Assembly (NCBI RefSeq): GCF_000801105.2
Contig: NC_079516.1
Span: 3,038,001 to 3,102,000 of the forward strand
DNA: 64,000 bases
Origin: Raphanus sativus
Lineage: Eukaryota; Streptophyta; Magnoliopsida; Brassicales; Brassicaceae
Direction of reading: 5' to 3'
This document shows, one piece after another, positions 22,879 to 36,179 of the stretch. The notes beneath the pieces are model-generated. The model was not told the origin of the DNA, made no database searches, and was given only the letters and a program-made list of their open reading frames with translations. How positions within the stretch are numbered: the stretch's first letter is position 1; each line of letters starts with the position of its first letter. The translations under genes and the position numbers were made by a program.

Positions 22879-23889
22879 CGACTTGATTTTCTCTCTCGAT
22901 ATTTTATCTTGGTTTAAAAATATTTAAACCACTATGACTGATATAAAATATTATATATTTCTTGACTAGTGATTTTTACTTTTTCTTTTTTTTTTTAGCT
23001 CAAAAAAGTTTTTTTTTTACTTTTTAATATTTTTTAGAGATATGATATTTTACTAAACATATAAATATAACTGAAATTTGATTACAAAAAGAGGGATGTA
23101 CTGAAATACTTTAAATTAAGAAAAAATAATAATTCAATTTTAACATAATTAAGAAAACAAATAAAAATTAAAAATCAACTTAAAAGAATAAAAGTAACTC
23201 AATATACCAAAAAAATATTTGAATTATAAAAAATATATTATTTAAAAATCAAATATCTAATTAAGATGGCAACATAATGATACTTAGTATAATTTTATTT
23301 ATTTATCATACATATAAATTATAAATAACCTGATACGCATAAACAAACAAAAGAAAATATTTAATAATTCTTATAATTTAATTATTTCATAAATGTTTAT
23401 ATCCATAAATGAGCATGTAAAAATCACGTAGTCTTAAAAATATTTAGATTGGCCTTTCTTTCACTATTTTTTATTAATTTTTTTATTAATTTTCTTTTTT
23501 TAGGAAAAAAACATTTTTGAGAAAAAATGTTTTAGCCAAACATGCATATATATATATATATTACCATTTAAAAATATTCTTGTTTTAATATTATATACAG
23601 CACAACCAATCATGAATACTTAATAAATTAAATTGGTCTAATTACAACAAGTTTAAGTTGGCCAAGTGATTTTATATTCTTGGATGTTTCTTCTAGCACA
23701 TTTGGCCAACTCATCTATACATCTATTATACAATCTCTGTATTTTATGAAAAGTACACATCTAATTTCTTGCAAGAGATGATATGTCTTGTACTATGATG
23801 GGTAGCTCAGGTGCATAATTCTCCTGTTTCACTCCTGGTTGAGTGAAGTGGTTCAGCTGCTTTACCAGCTGCTGATTATCGCTCAGAAA
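22877..23889. other. Very AT-rich gene-free stretch
   Basis: About 1 kb of A/T-rich DNA with homopolymer runs and a short (AT)n at about 23547-23561. I see no gene, RNA or clear transposon ends. Confidence 0.4.
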
Positions 23890-25190
23890 CGCTATATTGT
23901 TGTATGAGAAAGAAGCCTTTTATTTGCTGAACAGCCATGAGAGTGGCCAAGCCTTCTGCCTGCAGAGCAGTCTCTGTTGCCTTCATTGCTCAGCTTACTT
24001 GAACTATTAGAGTGCTTTCTTCTCGATACAAGGCCCACCCTATTCCAGCTATCTCTGTTTGTTTTGTCCAAGACGCGTCTGTTAAGCAATAGTATTCTGC
24101 TTCAACAGGAATAAAGTTTTGTAGCGTGAGCGCTTGGATGTTTTGAGAATGTGATTCCTCTTCTTTCAATTTATTTGCTTCATTCCACAAATGATAGTCA
24201 GCTATAGCAAGCTTGATTATGTGAAAAATTTGTTCTCTTTTGTTCTCATAGACCAATCTATTCCTTGCTTTCCAAATTCTCCATCGCAAAAACAGAGCAA
24301 TGAGCTCTTGTGAGTCCTTTTTTGCTCCTTCTATCATTTTTGTCATTCTTCTAAGTAACGTTGTATTGCTCCGATGCTCCTTGTTGAATCTAGTAGGTGC
24401 TAGAGACCATACTTCCTTGGATATTCGACATTCAAACAGCAAATGGTTTAAGGTTTCTGTACCTTCTCCTCAGAGATTACAATCCGTATTAGACGTATTC
24501 CTCTTCTTTTTAGATTATCAGCCACTGCTACAGCATTATGTGCAACTCTCCAGCAGAATGCTTTATGTTTTGGTGGTATACTAAAGAGATCATATTGAAG
24601 TAGATACTTGCTTGAGTTCTTCTGGTATTGCTGTTTGATTGTGCTCGTCCTGAAGATGAGCTTGCGGTATTCGTCTCTGTAGATGATAACTGACTAAACT
24701 TTGAAGTATACTGCCCACTTTTATCATATCGCCAAACTAGGATATCATCTTTTTATCTGTGACACTTGGTCTAATCTGTAGGATCCTTTGCACATCAGGC
24801 TGATCCATTAGCTCATTCATTTTTTCTTTATCCCATTGTGTTGTTCCTTTTCTGAACAGATCCTTAACTTTTAGATCTGGATTTGACACTTGACCTACAC
24901 CAAGACCATGAGCAGGAGCTGGGGATCATATGGAATCCATTTATCTTTTAGACATTTGTAGATGGACCATTGCCAACTCTCCATTGAATCCCCTTCTCTA
25001 TGAGTTCTTGTGTTTGAATCAAATTTCTCCAAGCATAGCTTGATCATTGATAGGTTTTAGCTTGCAAAAACTTCTGTAGTATTTAGCTTCGAAACCTCTA
25101 GCCACCCAAGAGCTTAGGTTCTTGATAAATCTCCAGGCTTGTTTTGCCAGTAAAGCCTTGTAAAAAATGTAAAACGCCTCTAAAAATTAT
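23890..25190 (-). mobile_element. Degenerate LINE 3' region on the minus strand
   Basis: Minus-strand translation shows the LINE zinc-binding tail and RNase H start: LLQYDLFSIPPKHKAFCWRV, MLFECRISKEVWSLAPTRF, LFLRWRIWKARNRLVYENK, then CLTDASWTKQTEIAGIGWAL. Upstream pieces such as DKWIPYDPQ also fit this element type, with stops and frame changes. It differs from the copies at 19.6-20.8 kb and appears to be another family. It ends about 150 bp from the exportin stop codon. Confidence 0.7.
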
Positions 25191-25344
25191 ATTTCGAAAA
25201 GGAAAGAGTTACTTTGGGGACATTAAACATAATTTTATATTTGTCTCACTTATGAGATGTTCGGCTCAGCTTAATAAAATATGTTCGATGTAAAAGAAAG
25301 AAAAAAAACAAGATCCACTGAATAAATTAATCCTAAGAAATAGT

Positions 25345-27716
25345 TTATGAATCAGCCATGTCGTCTTGAATCTCGTTAGGAGCAACAAGTCCAGGAACCA
25401 AAAGCATCTTTTGTATATCTCTCTCAATTTGAGCTGCAGCTTCTTCAGCATATAGATCTTTGTTATCCTGAAAAACAAAAAACAAATCCATTCAAAATAC
25501 AGTTTGAACGAAATGTACTGTTTATTGGAGAGAAACCAAATGTTTGTAGTTAAAACTATTATAATACCTGAGCAGAAAACTCTTTGGATTGTACAAGGAA
25601 GTCTCGTATGTTCTCTTTAAATCTCGCAATGTCACTTCTCGACTCGTAAAGTCCATTCACAAATTGCGTCACCTGTTTGTTTGTAATGTCAAAAGATTAA
25701 GTTGGCAATGAAAGAGCAAATCCTTTGGTTAATGTTAGTTAAATTACCTCAGATGTAGTCATATTTGGGAATGATGAGCTTAGAAGCTTGATGGTGTATT
25801 CAAGAACAAAGGCAGCATTGTTTGGGTATTGCTGAAGTACTGTTGAAGCATCCCACAGAGGTTCCGTCAAAGATTTGCTCTCAACCTGAAATGTTTTTAA
25901 AACATGAACCTTCCTTAAGAAAACTGCAGAAACTAGCAAATGGTGGATTGTGCGTGTATATGTATTAATATTACCAGGGAAAATAGATGTTGTAGCACCA
26001 ACACATGAAGCTTGAACCCAGGCTTGTGGAAGGTATCGGTCAAGACGGCGAATATTTCTTGCTCAATTTGCATAAAGTACGTCCGGTAGAATTGGTTAGA
26101 GAAGTCAGACTTCTGTTACAATTAGAGATAGGAACATGTTACAGATCACGCACTTAAATGGCACAAACCAATGGAGGATTAGAAGTGAAACATGGAAATT
26201 TCGAAACCTGAAACTTTTTCAGCAGCTCCAGCAAGAGATTCAGCCCTGTTTCAGCGATGTTTCTTTCGGTATGCCTAAACGCCCAGATAACTGAATCCAT
26301 CACTAGCTTCAGTTGCTGATGAGAGGCACAAAAAAGGGAAAAGCTCAGGGATACCATTAAACCAAATTAGTCTAGAAAGTGCTAATAACTCTCTTAAGAC
26401 CAGGTGAAGAAAACTAAATGCAAGACCATAATAAACACCAACCTCACTTGACAACTGTACCAAGGCAGGGAAACAATAAGTCGCAATAGCACGAAGTAAC
26501 GAGAAAAACTTGAGGCGGTGCTCTGGATAATCTTCAAAGTTCTTAGTGATCATCTGCATACAAAAAAAAAGTTGAGCAAACGAATCAGCCCTCACTAACT
26601 AGTTCCTTGTATTCATAACTACCGGGTAAAGGTTGAGAATGAAACAAAAGACAAGTTTTCCTTTTCATGGACCATAGAATTTGTTACCTCCAAAGTGCAC
26701 TGGAAAACAGCTTCAAAAATGCGAGGCACTTCATCTTGCATATTAACCTTGTACCTAAAACAAACACATTTCCATGTTAAGACTTCTCTTTTGATAAGGC
26801 ATGCATCAACAGGGACAAAAGACATACTTGTTTATTATTGTTGCGAAGAGTGATAAAACTTCGGACTCCCTTGCATCGGGAACATTTCTTGCATAGTCAC
26901 CAAGAACTGGATCCATCATCGGTGGAACAAACTGTTTGCCAATGTGTGGCTGGTATTCAGCTTTGTCTAGAAAAGTTTCTATCAACTTAAGGATTTCTCT
27001 CTTAACAGATCTGTTCCATGAAGCATAAAAGATGTATATATATCATTCAAGTTTGTAAATATAATAAAGGGCGTCAAGATCTGTGATTTTTTTTTTTAAT
27101 TTGGTGCAGAAAGCCATCATACCTTAGAAGTTTAACAACAGATGTCCTCGAAGCATACGGGCCACCTTCAGCAATGTTGCTTGACACGAGTTCACTGTAC
27201 ATTCTGGTGCACAAGAGGAAGAATAAAGCCGATGCTTACTAAATAGGGAGATAAAAAGTATGTAAACATATAAAGAAGTATAGAAAAGTTACCTATAAAC
27301 ATTCAGCATATCCAAAAAGATCAACGAGATTTGAGATAAGAAATATGTTCCTAGTGAAGTTGCAACTCTCGTATTTGTCTGCATACAAATATAAGTAAAA
27401 AAAGGGTCCAACTAACTCTAGAAGATGAATAAAAAGCGTATACCAACGTAATATGATGTCAGACCTGGAGGATACTAAGCACAGTACGTATCATATCTGG
27501 GTCTTTGAGGATATCTGCATTCTGACGTGCTTGGCCTATAATTTCTGTCCATTTCTACATTGAAGAAGGAAAAAAAAAACTTTAGAAGCCATGGAAACAG
27601 AAGCTTAACAGTGCCTTTTTGCTTAATAACAGACCTGATTCGGGAGATCCATCAACCTCTGTATATATTCACTCCTCTTCTGAGGATCTGTTTCTGACAG
27701 GATCATACTACCGACC

Positions 27717-27777
<61 letters not shown>

Positions 27778-30700
27778 TGAGATCACGGTAAGAAATAGCT
27801 TCCCATCTCCATAAACGAAACACGACCAAAAACACGTACAGATTCATAAAAAGTGTGAATCTGATGAGGCTCAAGATCTCCAACAATAGTAACAAGGCCT
27901 GACAGAAGTTCAGATACAAATGGCTCCTTCTCTCCAACCTAAAAGAAAAAACAAAGATGACCCCATTTTAGATGATAAAGTAAAGGGTTGAAATGTGCAT
28001 TAAATGAACCAGTACATACCTGAAGAATAACGAATTTGCGCCTGCATTTTTGAACAATTTTCAAGAATGTATCACACGCCATGTCCTGAAAGGACAAGGT
28101 AGGATATTAGCTTGAGCAGAAAACCAGACCGCATGGAAAGCAACAATAACTTCTATGAACGTTGAAATGTAATAATTGTTGGTACATGAATGGTTATGAA
28201 ATCAATTTTTTCAATCGGTCCTACTTCATTATGAAGGATTCAGCCAAGAAACTGTAACTTCAGCACGAATTCTAAAGTGTAACTTTAAAACGAGAAGAAG
28301 TACCTGAACACCAGGATGTGTCTCATGCATGAATTCAAACAGCTTATGAACAACTGTTTTCAGAAACTTCCAGTGAGCCCTTAAGAACCTCGAGTACTGT
28401 CCAACAACATACCTAAAACGAATGTACAAGAAGACAAAGATCAAATGAACAAGTTCAAGTTTTAGGATGATATCATGCTACCAAGGAACATGTGATCCAT
28501 TTATAGTAAATAATCTCACACTAAGTAAGTATCAAGCAGGTTTCCATATTAGCATTTATAATGTACAAACAAACTCACATGATGTTGCTTGCAATAACAG
28601 CTTTATTGTCTTTTCCCTTGATGATTTCACATAAACTTAACAAATCACGAATAACCATCACCAGAAATCTGTTTTCCTGAAATAAAGACACGACAATGAG
28701 AGCACTAGTAACATTAGAAAGATGCTACCAAATAGCTAGAGCCAAAAAAATGCATTTGTTACTGCATTACAAACAAAATTCTCAAATGTTGTTCGTTGGA
28801 GATGCAAGTAAACAACAATGAAAGCGGAGATCTTACCTGGTCAACATCCATGGAACCAGAAATAGATCCAATAGCCCAGCATAAAGTGTTCAGATTGTTC
28901 CATGTCCATTCCTCCCCACTCAACTGTTTGCTTAGCTTACTCAACATCTTCGCAGGAACAACAAAAGGTTGACGTCAATACAACAGGGTCAGCCAAGCCT
29001 CCAAATAATTCACAAAATAAGGACAACCTGACATCTCTAGTAATATGTACCTGTCTTTCAGTATCTTCATGACCAAGGTGCGAGAGGTAGATTAATGTCT
29101 CCCGCATTATCTGCAACAGTGTAAATATATGAAATGAGAATACCGTATGATTGAAACCTAGAGTAGAGCCAATATAATAAAATACTATATAGAACTTCTT
29201 CCCAATATAGCATCATAAGTGTGATTCGAGTAAGGATATAATTTGTTTAATAATTATGTACAAATTCATGCCTCCTGTGAGGATCTAGTATATCTTATGT
29301 AACAGAAGATACCTTATATTGGACAAGAACATCATTATCCTTCATAGTTTCACGGACTATATTCCCATTTTCATCTTCAACAATTATCACTTCTTCAGGC
29401 TTAGCCATACGACTAATCATGAGCCCCCTTAATTTTGACAATGGATCAGCATAAAGTTTTTGTCGCTCTGTGACTTCCGGTTTGATGCTACCAGCCGTAC
29501 GCGGAAGGCAAGCCATCTAACAATAGGCAAATCAAGACAAAACGTAAGTAGCACAATATACAACCCTAATCTCCATCTTATGCAAGAATCTAGAGAAGCC
29601 ATACTTGCAATCCAAACAGACTTGGAGTTAGACCAGGGTGGCCGACATGATGATGCAACGTAAATAACTCCGAAACTAGTGAATTCCAATAGTCCAAACA
29701 AACCTGTTCACTCATAAGCAAGCAAAAACTATCAATTTCCAAAGCATTTACAAATAACATGAGATAATTCTTCTAATAGTATTATTAGTAAACATCAAAA
29801 AGTATAAAGATGATTCACATTACCTTGAATACTTCAGTGTCATCAACATATGAAATGTTAATGAGATATCCGAGACCAACAAGTAGTAAAGAAACAATCT
29901 CGGGTGCAGATTCTAGGACTTTTATATGTGACTGCAAGCGAAGGACAGAGAGCAATATTACTATTTTTGAAATGCATATAAATATATGAAAGAACAAAGA
30001 CTAGAATAAATAAATGCAAACCCTCATCCCTCGTTTACAACATAAAGCCTAAAATTCAAGGAAACCCCCACATAACACATCTTACTCCACAAGGAAAGAA
30101 AATTACCTTGAAAAATGAAGTGAAAAACAGTGCCAAGTTCTGGATAAAAGCCTAGAGGTAAAAACAAATATACAGTCAATATCTCGAAGTGTTACAGTAA
30201 GATATGGGATGGTCGGAACCTAATGTTAGTAAAAGACTTGCCTGTTCCTCGTCACTTCCATTTGAATATGCCTCTGGGATATTGATATCTAAAGGAAGCA
30301 TTGCCTGCAGACATGAAAACAAAAGTAAGCCAATGTAACTTAAAAAGTTAAGATAATAAGGTAAATACCATAAACGACCAGATAGAGTACATAATCAGCT
30401 TAAACTGAAAGTCTTGAAACATCAATGAACATAACCAACAAAAAAAGAGAAGCAGCATTACCTGCAACTGTCCCATGAAAATGCTGTACATCTTGACATA
30501 TTGCCCATTGTAGAAGTCCCCACAATCAAGAGCTGCAACCTGCCAGATAACACACAAGCCATTAGACGGTGACAGTGAAATAGTGACACCAAAAATACCC
30601 GGACTATAAACCAGCATACCTCTGACAGACATTGAAGAGCGAGATTCCTATATGCTGGCTCAGGGAAGAATTTAAGGAGGGTCTCCAGCTGCGAAGACGA

Positions 30701-32169
30701 GAACAGTAGTAAGGATATCGCAAATGTGAGACTTGTTAACCTCTCTAAGTCCACTTATATTACAAATATATTACCAAGGGTGACTCGAATATATAGCCAA
30801 GCGGAATCCAAGAAAGATAGGCATGCAATGCAGAGAGCGTAGCACGTATAAGCTCTGGTCTTTTGGAAGCTGAGAGAACATATAGGCACAACTCATGAAT
30901 GAGTAGAAACTCGCTGCACATTACAAAACAGAATAAGTCAGTAGAGTATCATCAGTTGAACATTTATGGCAAGATTTTGAACACAGTGTGCTCTTGATCA
31001 TTCTTTAATTCTAATAAATTAAACTACCAGAAAAGTCTAACTTGCCTGTTTAGGGACTCTTTCAGCTCCTTAATCTTCTGCTGAGTCATCTCTCCTCTTG
31101 AGAAATCAAAGACCTCTTCGCTCAGGAGCTAACGAAAACAAGGAATGTTATTTAAAAACTACATCATGGAACTTAATGCAAAAGTAGTTAGACAAGACTT
31201 ACCTTCAAAATAGCCATGCAATTCTCACAGATAGTCTCGCTAGTTTTAGCAGCTTTAACTAAATCAGGAATAAAGCTCCTCCACTTCCCAGGCCACTCAT
31301 GTTTCACGATCTGTATTAAGCACACCACAAATAAACAGATAGTAAACACACAAGAAGGACTCAAATCAAAAAAAAAAAAAGGAGGGATCACTCTTATCAG
31401 CATGAAACCCTGAAGACATATATATACCTGAACGAGAATGACATTTAACTTGTTGACATAAAGCCTTTCCGATCTGAAAGATCCTTCATCCCCTGAGAGC
31501 TACACGATAAGAAAGTCCGATGTCAAAACGTTGCATCTTAGTTCTAACTAAACAACCTCTAAACTAATATATTATACCTGGACGATGACTTCAGAGATGT
31601 AATTCTTCATTCCATCACGTTGTTCAACGGGTAAGGCATTCCACCTGTATTTGATAACACCTTCTAGCACCTGAAAAGTGGAATCCATAACATCTCTCTT
31701 TTTTTTTTGTTCCCTCTCTCTATAGCAAAACCTTATTTGGAAGGTGAATAAGCAAGCAAAAACTCACCTGAAGAGCAAAGTACTTGGTATGTGTACTCTT
31801 GGTGCTTTGTAAAATGTGAACCACTTGAAGCCAGGTGTCAGGGTTGGCTTTCAATTCCCGCAGGATATTATCCGCAGCAGCTCTCTGAAACAAACAAACA
31901 AACAATGTTTTCATCATTTAAAATCAACACACAGATCCAATTCCAAAACCCTATAAATCGAAGAGGCGAACGCCCTAATCGAATTAAGCAATCAGCAGAT
32001 TAAGAAAACAAGACGAAGGATTGATTCGTTTATTGTTCATCGATTAGGAACCATAGGCCAATGGACTTACTTCATCTTTAGATCCTGTTGAGTAGAAGGC
32101 CCCAACGGTGGCGTCGAGCAAAGCGACGTCGATAGGCTGACTCAAGTCCAGTAACTTCTCGGCAGCCAT
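25345..32169 (-). CDS. XPO1B: Exportin 1 (CRM1 nuclear export receptor)
   Basis: Exportin 1 carries proteins with leucine-rich export signals through nuclear pores with Ran-GTP. I could read 32 exons, from [20 protein letters not shown] (ATG at 32169) to [10 protein letters not shown] (stop at 25345). They join in frame to 1076 residues, the family length, with no internal stop. HEAT-repeat segments include the importin-beta-like N-terminal region ([27 protein letters not shown]) and the export-signal groove around [17 protein letters not shown]. There Cys532 matches the leptomycin-reactive cysteine of human CRM1. Two introns use GC donors (31045-31044 and 30241-30240, both CAG|GCAAGT). A minus-strand TATATAAA lies near 32283-32290. 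The symbol follows synteny with At3g03110; the paralogue XPO1A is very similar. Confidence 0.93.
27719..27772. repeat. (GA)27 microsatellite inside an exportin intron
   Basis: GA repeat on the plus strand, so (CT)n on the coding strand. It runs directly into the 3' splice site of an exportin intron (acceptor AG at 27717-27716) and forms that intron's pyrimidine tract. Confidence 0.95.
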
Positions 32170-33075
32170 CGCGCGGGAGGGAAGTTGAGAATCAACGAAG
32201 GTCGACGAAGAGAGACGGAGACACGGAGAAGAAGTTTTGTATAGAGAGCGAGGTGTTTTGCAGAGGGTTAAGGGAGAGGCGGTTTATATATGTTATCGAG
32301 AGAGGTTTATGAAGAAGAAGGAAGCCTGAGATTGACGCAGGGAGGGAGAGGAAAAAAAGGAAGGAAGGACTTCTAGAGTTCTTATTATGTTGACCGTCCA
32401 AGGGTTTTGACCCTTGTTCTAAAACTCGGACGCGGAGGCGATTATACGGGCGAGTAAACGTGATGCGGGTGGGTAACGTTGCGAGTTGAGCCACTTCGGT
32501 TGCATAAAACGGTGACCCGAGTAAAGAGCGTTGACTCCAAAACGCGGCCGCATAATCGACGAAATCGGTTGGTCCACAAAATCGTTGATTCTACAGTAGA
32601 TTGGAATCTTCTCAATTGAATAGAAAGACAGAGCTAAAAGAGCGATTACAGACTGATACAAAGACCTTTTTTTCTTGTCCGGTAATTAGCTTTGTGTGTC
32701 ATGAACACAAGAAAAAGATTCAGTCAAAAAAATTTACAGTCAAATAGATCGAAGAAGAAGAAAGTGACTCAGATCCTAAAGTTAATAAGTTATAGTGGAA
32801 GCATTGTATCACTGCTTTGATAACACGTGACAACTAAATCATATAATTTAGGATATTGCTCCCTACAAAACTTTTACTACCTGTATTTTACCCAACATTT
32901 TTTGCAGATGTTTTCCACCAATTTTTTTTGGTTTCTTGTAACTTGTAATTGGATTTTTTTTATATTAGATGTGATATAAAAGAAGTATAGTTATACTTTG
33001 TGATCTAATTTAGTATGTATTTAAAATTTTGTAAATCCTAGTACAAATGATGTTTATAATTAAATATGTATTATA

Positions 33076-33155
33076 CATAAATATCTTGTATTACAGATAT
33101 AAATAGGATATCATACATAAATATTTTGTATTATAGATATAAATATGATATTATA
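33076..33155. repeat. 40-bp tandem repeat, two copies
   Basis: Two adjacent 40-bp units (CATAAATATCTTGTATTACA... at 33076 and CATAAATATTTTGTATTATA... at 33116) differ at about five positions. Confidence 0.85.
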
Positions 33156-33164
33156 CATATAAAA

Positions 33165-33280
33165 GTACCAAAAATTCCTCCCCGCGTATTCCCCGATTTT
33201 TTTCCGATTTTTTAATAAATCGCTAGGCCCGGATGCGCCGCACGCGTAACGCCTAGCGAGTTTCCGGTCAACGGTTTTGA
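33165..33280. repeat. GC-rich hairpin segment, probable dispersed element
   Basis: In otherwise AT-rich DNA, an 8-bp perfect inverted repeat, CGCTAGGC (33221-33228) and GCCTAGCG (33251-33258), brackets a 22-bp GC-rich loop (CCGGATGCGCCGCACGCG...). It is flanked by CCGATTTTT-type runs. Base composition is sharply unlike the surroundings, suggesting a small transposon relic. Confidence 0.5.
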
Positions 33281-34296
33281 CTAGTTTTTTCTTTTGTATT
33301 ATTGTAGCGCAGATACGCCATTTAAAACGATATACTTGGAATTAAATATAATGAAAGGTTATGTAATATTTTATGTCAATACATGGGAATGGAATAAAAG
33401 GAAAGGCTTATATAATTAAATTGAATAACCATTGGCAATACACTGTTTCTATACAAAAAGATTATTTAACTATTTTAAATATTTTTATAATATATAGATG
33501 AGTTATAATATTAAAAATTATGCTAAATGGTATATTTTGTTACTATCTGTGTATTGGTCAAAGTTTATGGTTTTGACTGCATTTCACATTTAGAGTGAAT
33601 AATCAAGAAGAAAAATTAATTACTTAAAAAATACTTTTATTTACCTCGAAATTTTATTAATGAGGTAAAAACTATTTTCCTCTTATTTTTTCTTCTAGAT
33701 ACTGTTAAAAGAAAGTGACAATACACAAAACAAATGTATTCTAATTCAAACAAGAGCAAATATTTACTCCACTCCCTCTCCTCCCTTTTTTCTTTTTCTT
33801 TTCTCATTTACTACAAAATTTTCAAGATAACCTATATTAAAAAAAATACAGGTTATAAAGTTTGGAAATTGCAAACTCATTAACACAAAAAATCATAATT
33901 TACTAACTAACCAAAATTACTTTTCTCTTCTTTTTTCCTTCCTATCTCCCTCTATCTTCACTACAAAACTAGTCTTTTTTATATAAAAAAGTTCATGAAA
34001 AATAATTCATTGGTTAATTATGTCAATATTGGTGATAAATAATGTTACAGTTTAGTATTATTTTAACCAAAGCATCAGGATCTGAGCCATAATAGCCCAC
34101 TTTCCCCACAAATTATGGGCCACAAAATATCAATCAAGGCGAAGCATGTAAAGCACACAAAGCCCAACAAATCGAAACGGTGCGTTTTGGATAATGTCTA
34201 TTGTATCTGTCCCTTGTTGTTTGGAGTTCGAAGACGAACGTCGAAATCGAATATCCAGGCGAATCCGAGTGAGAGAGGTGAAGAGGAAAAAAAGCG

Positions 34297-36179
34297 ATGG
34301 CTTTGACGGTGGCGAAGAGTGCGTTAGAGACGATTAGAGAGAAAGGTCTCGGCGGTTTCCTCAGGATGATCCGTGAAGAAGGCTTCCTGTAAGTTCTTCT
34401 CAGCTTATTTCATTTTTTGCGATCTCGTGGATTTGATTAGATTCCGTAAATCTTAGCAATTAGCAAGAGTTTTTTTAGGGTTTTGCAAGACAATCTGTCC
34501 ATGTTCTAATTGGTTCCTTTGAATTGTTGTTTCCCTGATTGCAGGAGATGCCTACCAGATGGGAACCTCTTGTAAGTATATCTATCTCTGATATTCACTG
34601 CTTATTGTTTCACTTCTCTAGAGATTATATATAATATATATATATATATAATTCAATTGATTGTTCAAGAATCCTTTGTAAGTCAAGCTCGTTGTCATTT
34701 TCTTATATATGTGCACCAATTACTTCATAGATGATCACAATAGGGTTGAAAGATAGTGTATTTTAGTTTAAGTTGAATATGTTTGTTCTAATAGGCTCTA
34801 GATAATTGGGTAATTTGGCTGGCATTTACATCAACGTTGCTTAAAGGTCATTTCTTCATGCTTGCTATAAGCATATGGAGCTGGATCTAACGTTTTTAGA
34901 TTATTATTTAATACAGTGTTGTGTATATAAACGTGAGACTTTGCAAAATATACTCTTTTCGAGTATTTGCAAAGTGGTGTCATTTGTTCTGCCGTTACTG
35001 ATAACTACGATTATATACTACTTTGATTTTGCTTAGCATCATGACATCCATCTTTTGTTCGTTTGCTGGTTCCCATTTTTAGTGTGTATCACATAATATA
35101 CTTGAATATTTGTGTTTTGTTTCCACCTTGTTTAATATTTGACCTTGCTGTTGAGTCATAGTTTCTGACCGATATAATTTTTTGGTGTCTCTTGTTTGAT
35201 CATTCAAGGCAAACTAAAATACACAACATAGGAGCAACACTTGTTGGTGTCGACAAGTTCGGTAACAAATACTACCAGAAGCTGGGTGATACTCAATACG
35301 GTACGTGATTTTTTTTCTTCTAATAACTTGATGTAGCCATGCTTTCTAAGCCATAGTTTTGCTAAAAATACTGACGCCACTGTAGTATTCATGATACCAA
35401 ACATCGCTCTTCCAATAAACTAGTTGACTTCAGATGTCTTCTCTACTCTGAATTGTAGCATTTGGTTTAACCATATAACTTTTTTTTATCCAACCAGCAT
35501 CTGTTAGTTCCTAGATCACACCGTAATCCGATGACTCAATGAAGTCGGAGTAAGATAAGTTGAGCCTTTTAACCTAGTTCAGCAGAGATTTGTATAGCCT
35601 TGTTTAGGAAATGACTAAGTTGTTATCGAAGCAAAATCAAATCCAGTCCATAACTCCATATGATAGTTTTAAGGATATATGTGGTGAACGTCTCCCTTAA
35701 AAGATCTTTTTATCTGTTGAAGACATAATGGGGAAACTATAAATGTGTATATAAAGGGTGTTTAGCTAATTTGATTTTACATTGTAACATTGAGTCTCTT
35801 GCTAACAGGTAGACACAGATGGGTAGAGTACGCATCCAAGGATCGTTACAACGCATCGCAAGTACCAGCCGAGTGGCACGGATGGCTTCATTTCATCACT
35901 GATCACACTGGAGATGAGGTATTACTAAAGCCTATTCCAAATCCGCTTCAGGGTTTGTTGATATGAGTTGTTGAAAGAAAATCCAATAATGTCTCTCCCC
36001 CTTTCTTTCTCTGTTTGAAGCTGTTGAGTCAGAAACCAAAAAGGTATGGGATTGAGCATAAGGAGAACTTCTCTGGAGAAGGTGATGCATACATTTACCA
36101 TTCCAAAGGACATACCTTGAACCCGGGGCAAAAGAACTGGACTAGGTACCAACCATGGGTACCCACCAAGATCAAGTAA
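34297..36179 (+). CDS. NADH:ubiquinone oxidoreductase 17.2-kDa subunit (NDUFA12/B17.2)
   Basis: An accessory subunit of mitochondrial complex I, on the matrix arm. Five exons (34297-34388, 34545-34571, 35209-35300, 35809-35918, 36021-36179) join in frame to 159 residues, the normal length. Hallmarks are LVGVDKFGNKYYQKLGDTQY, GRHRWVEYASK, QVPAEWHGWLHFITDHTGDE and NPGQKNWTRYQPWVPTKIK. Exon 2 is only 27 bp (RCLPDGNL). The sequence starts MALTVAKSALETIREKGLGG with no obvious long presequence, as in other plants. Position agrees with At3g03100. GCCCA-type motifs upstream fit co-regulation with other respiratory genes. No lesion seen. Confidence 0.92.

Larger units (their letters stand above)
32170..34296. 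promoter_or_regulatory. Divergent upstream region, exportin and NDUFA12
   Basis: About 2.1 kb between two outward-facing ATGs. The exportin side has the minus-strand TATA and a GA/CT-rich leader. The NDUFA12 side has GCCCA-type motifs (TAGCCCAC at 34093, AAGCCCAAC at 34162), typical of plant mitochondrial and ribosomal genes. The middle is AT-rich with the 40-bp repeat and the hairpin listed separately. No other gene seen. Confidence 0.5.

Noticed and set aside
27716..27937. Frame ending in a long Ser-Leu repeat
   Set aside because: It is exon 20 of exportin read through its intron into the CT microsatellite.
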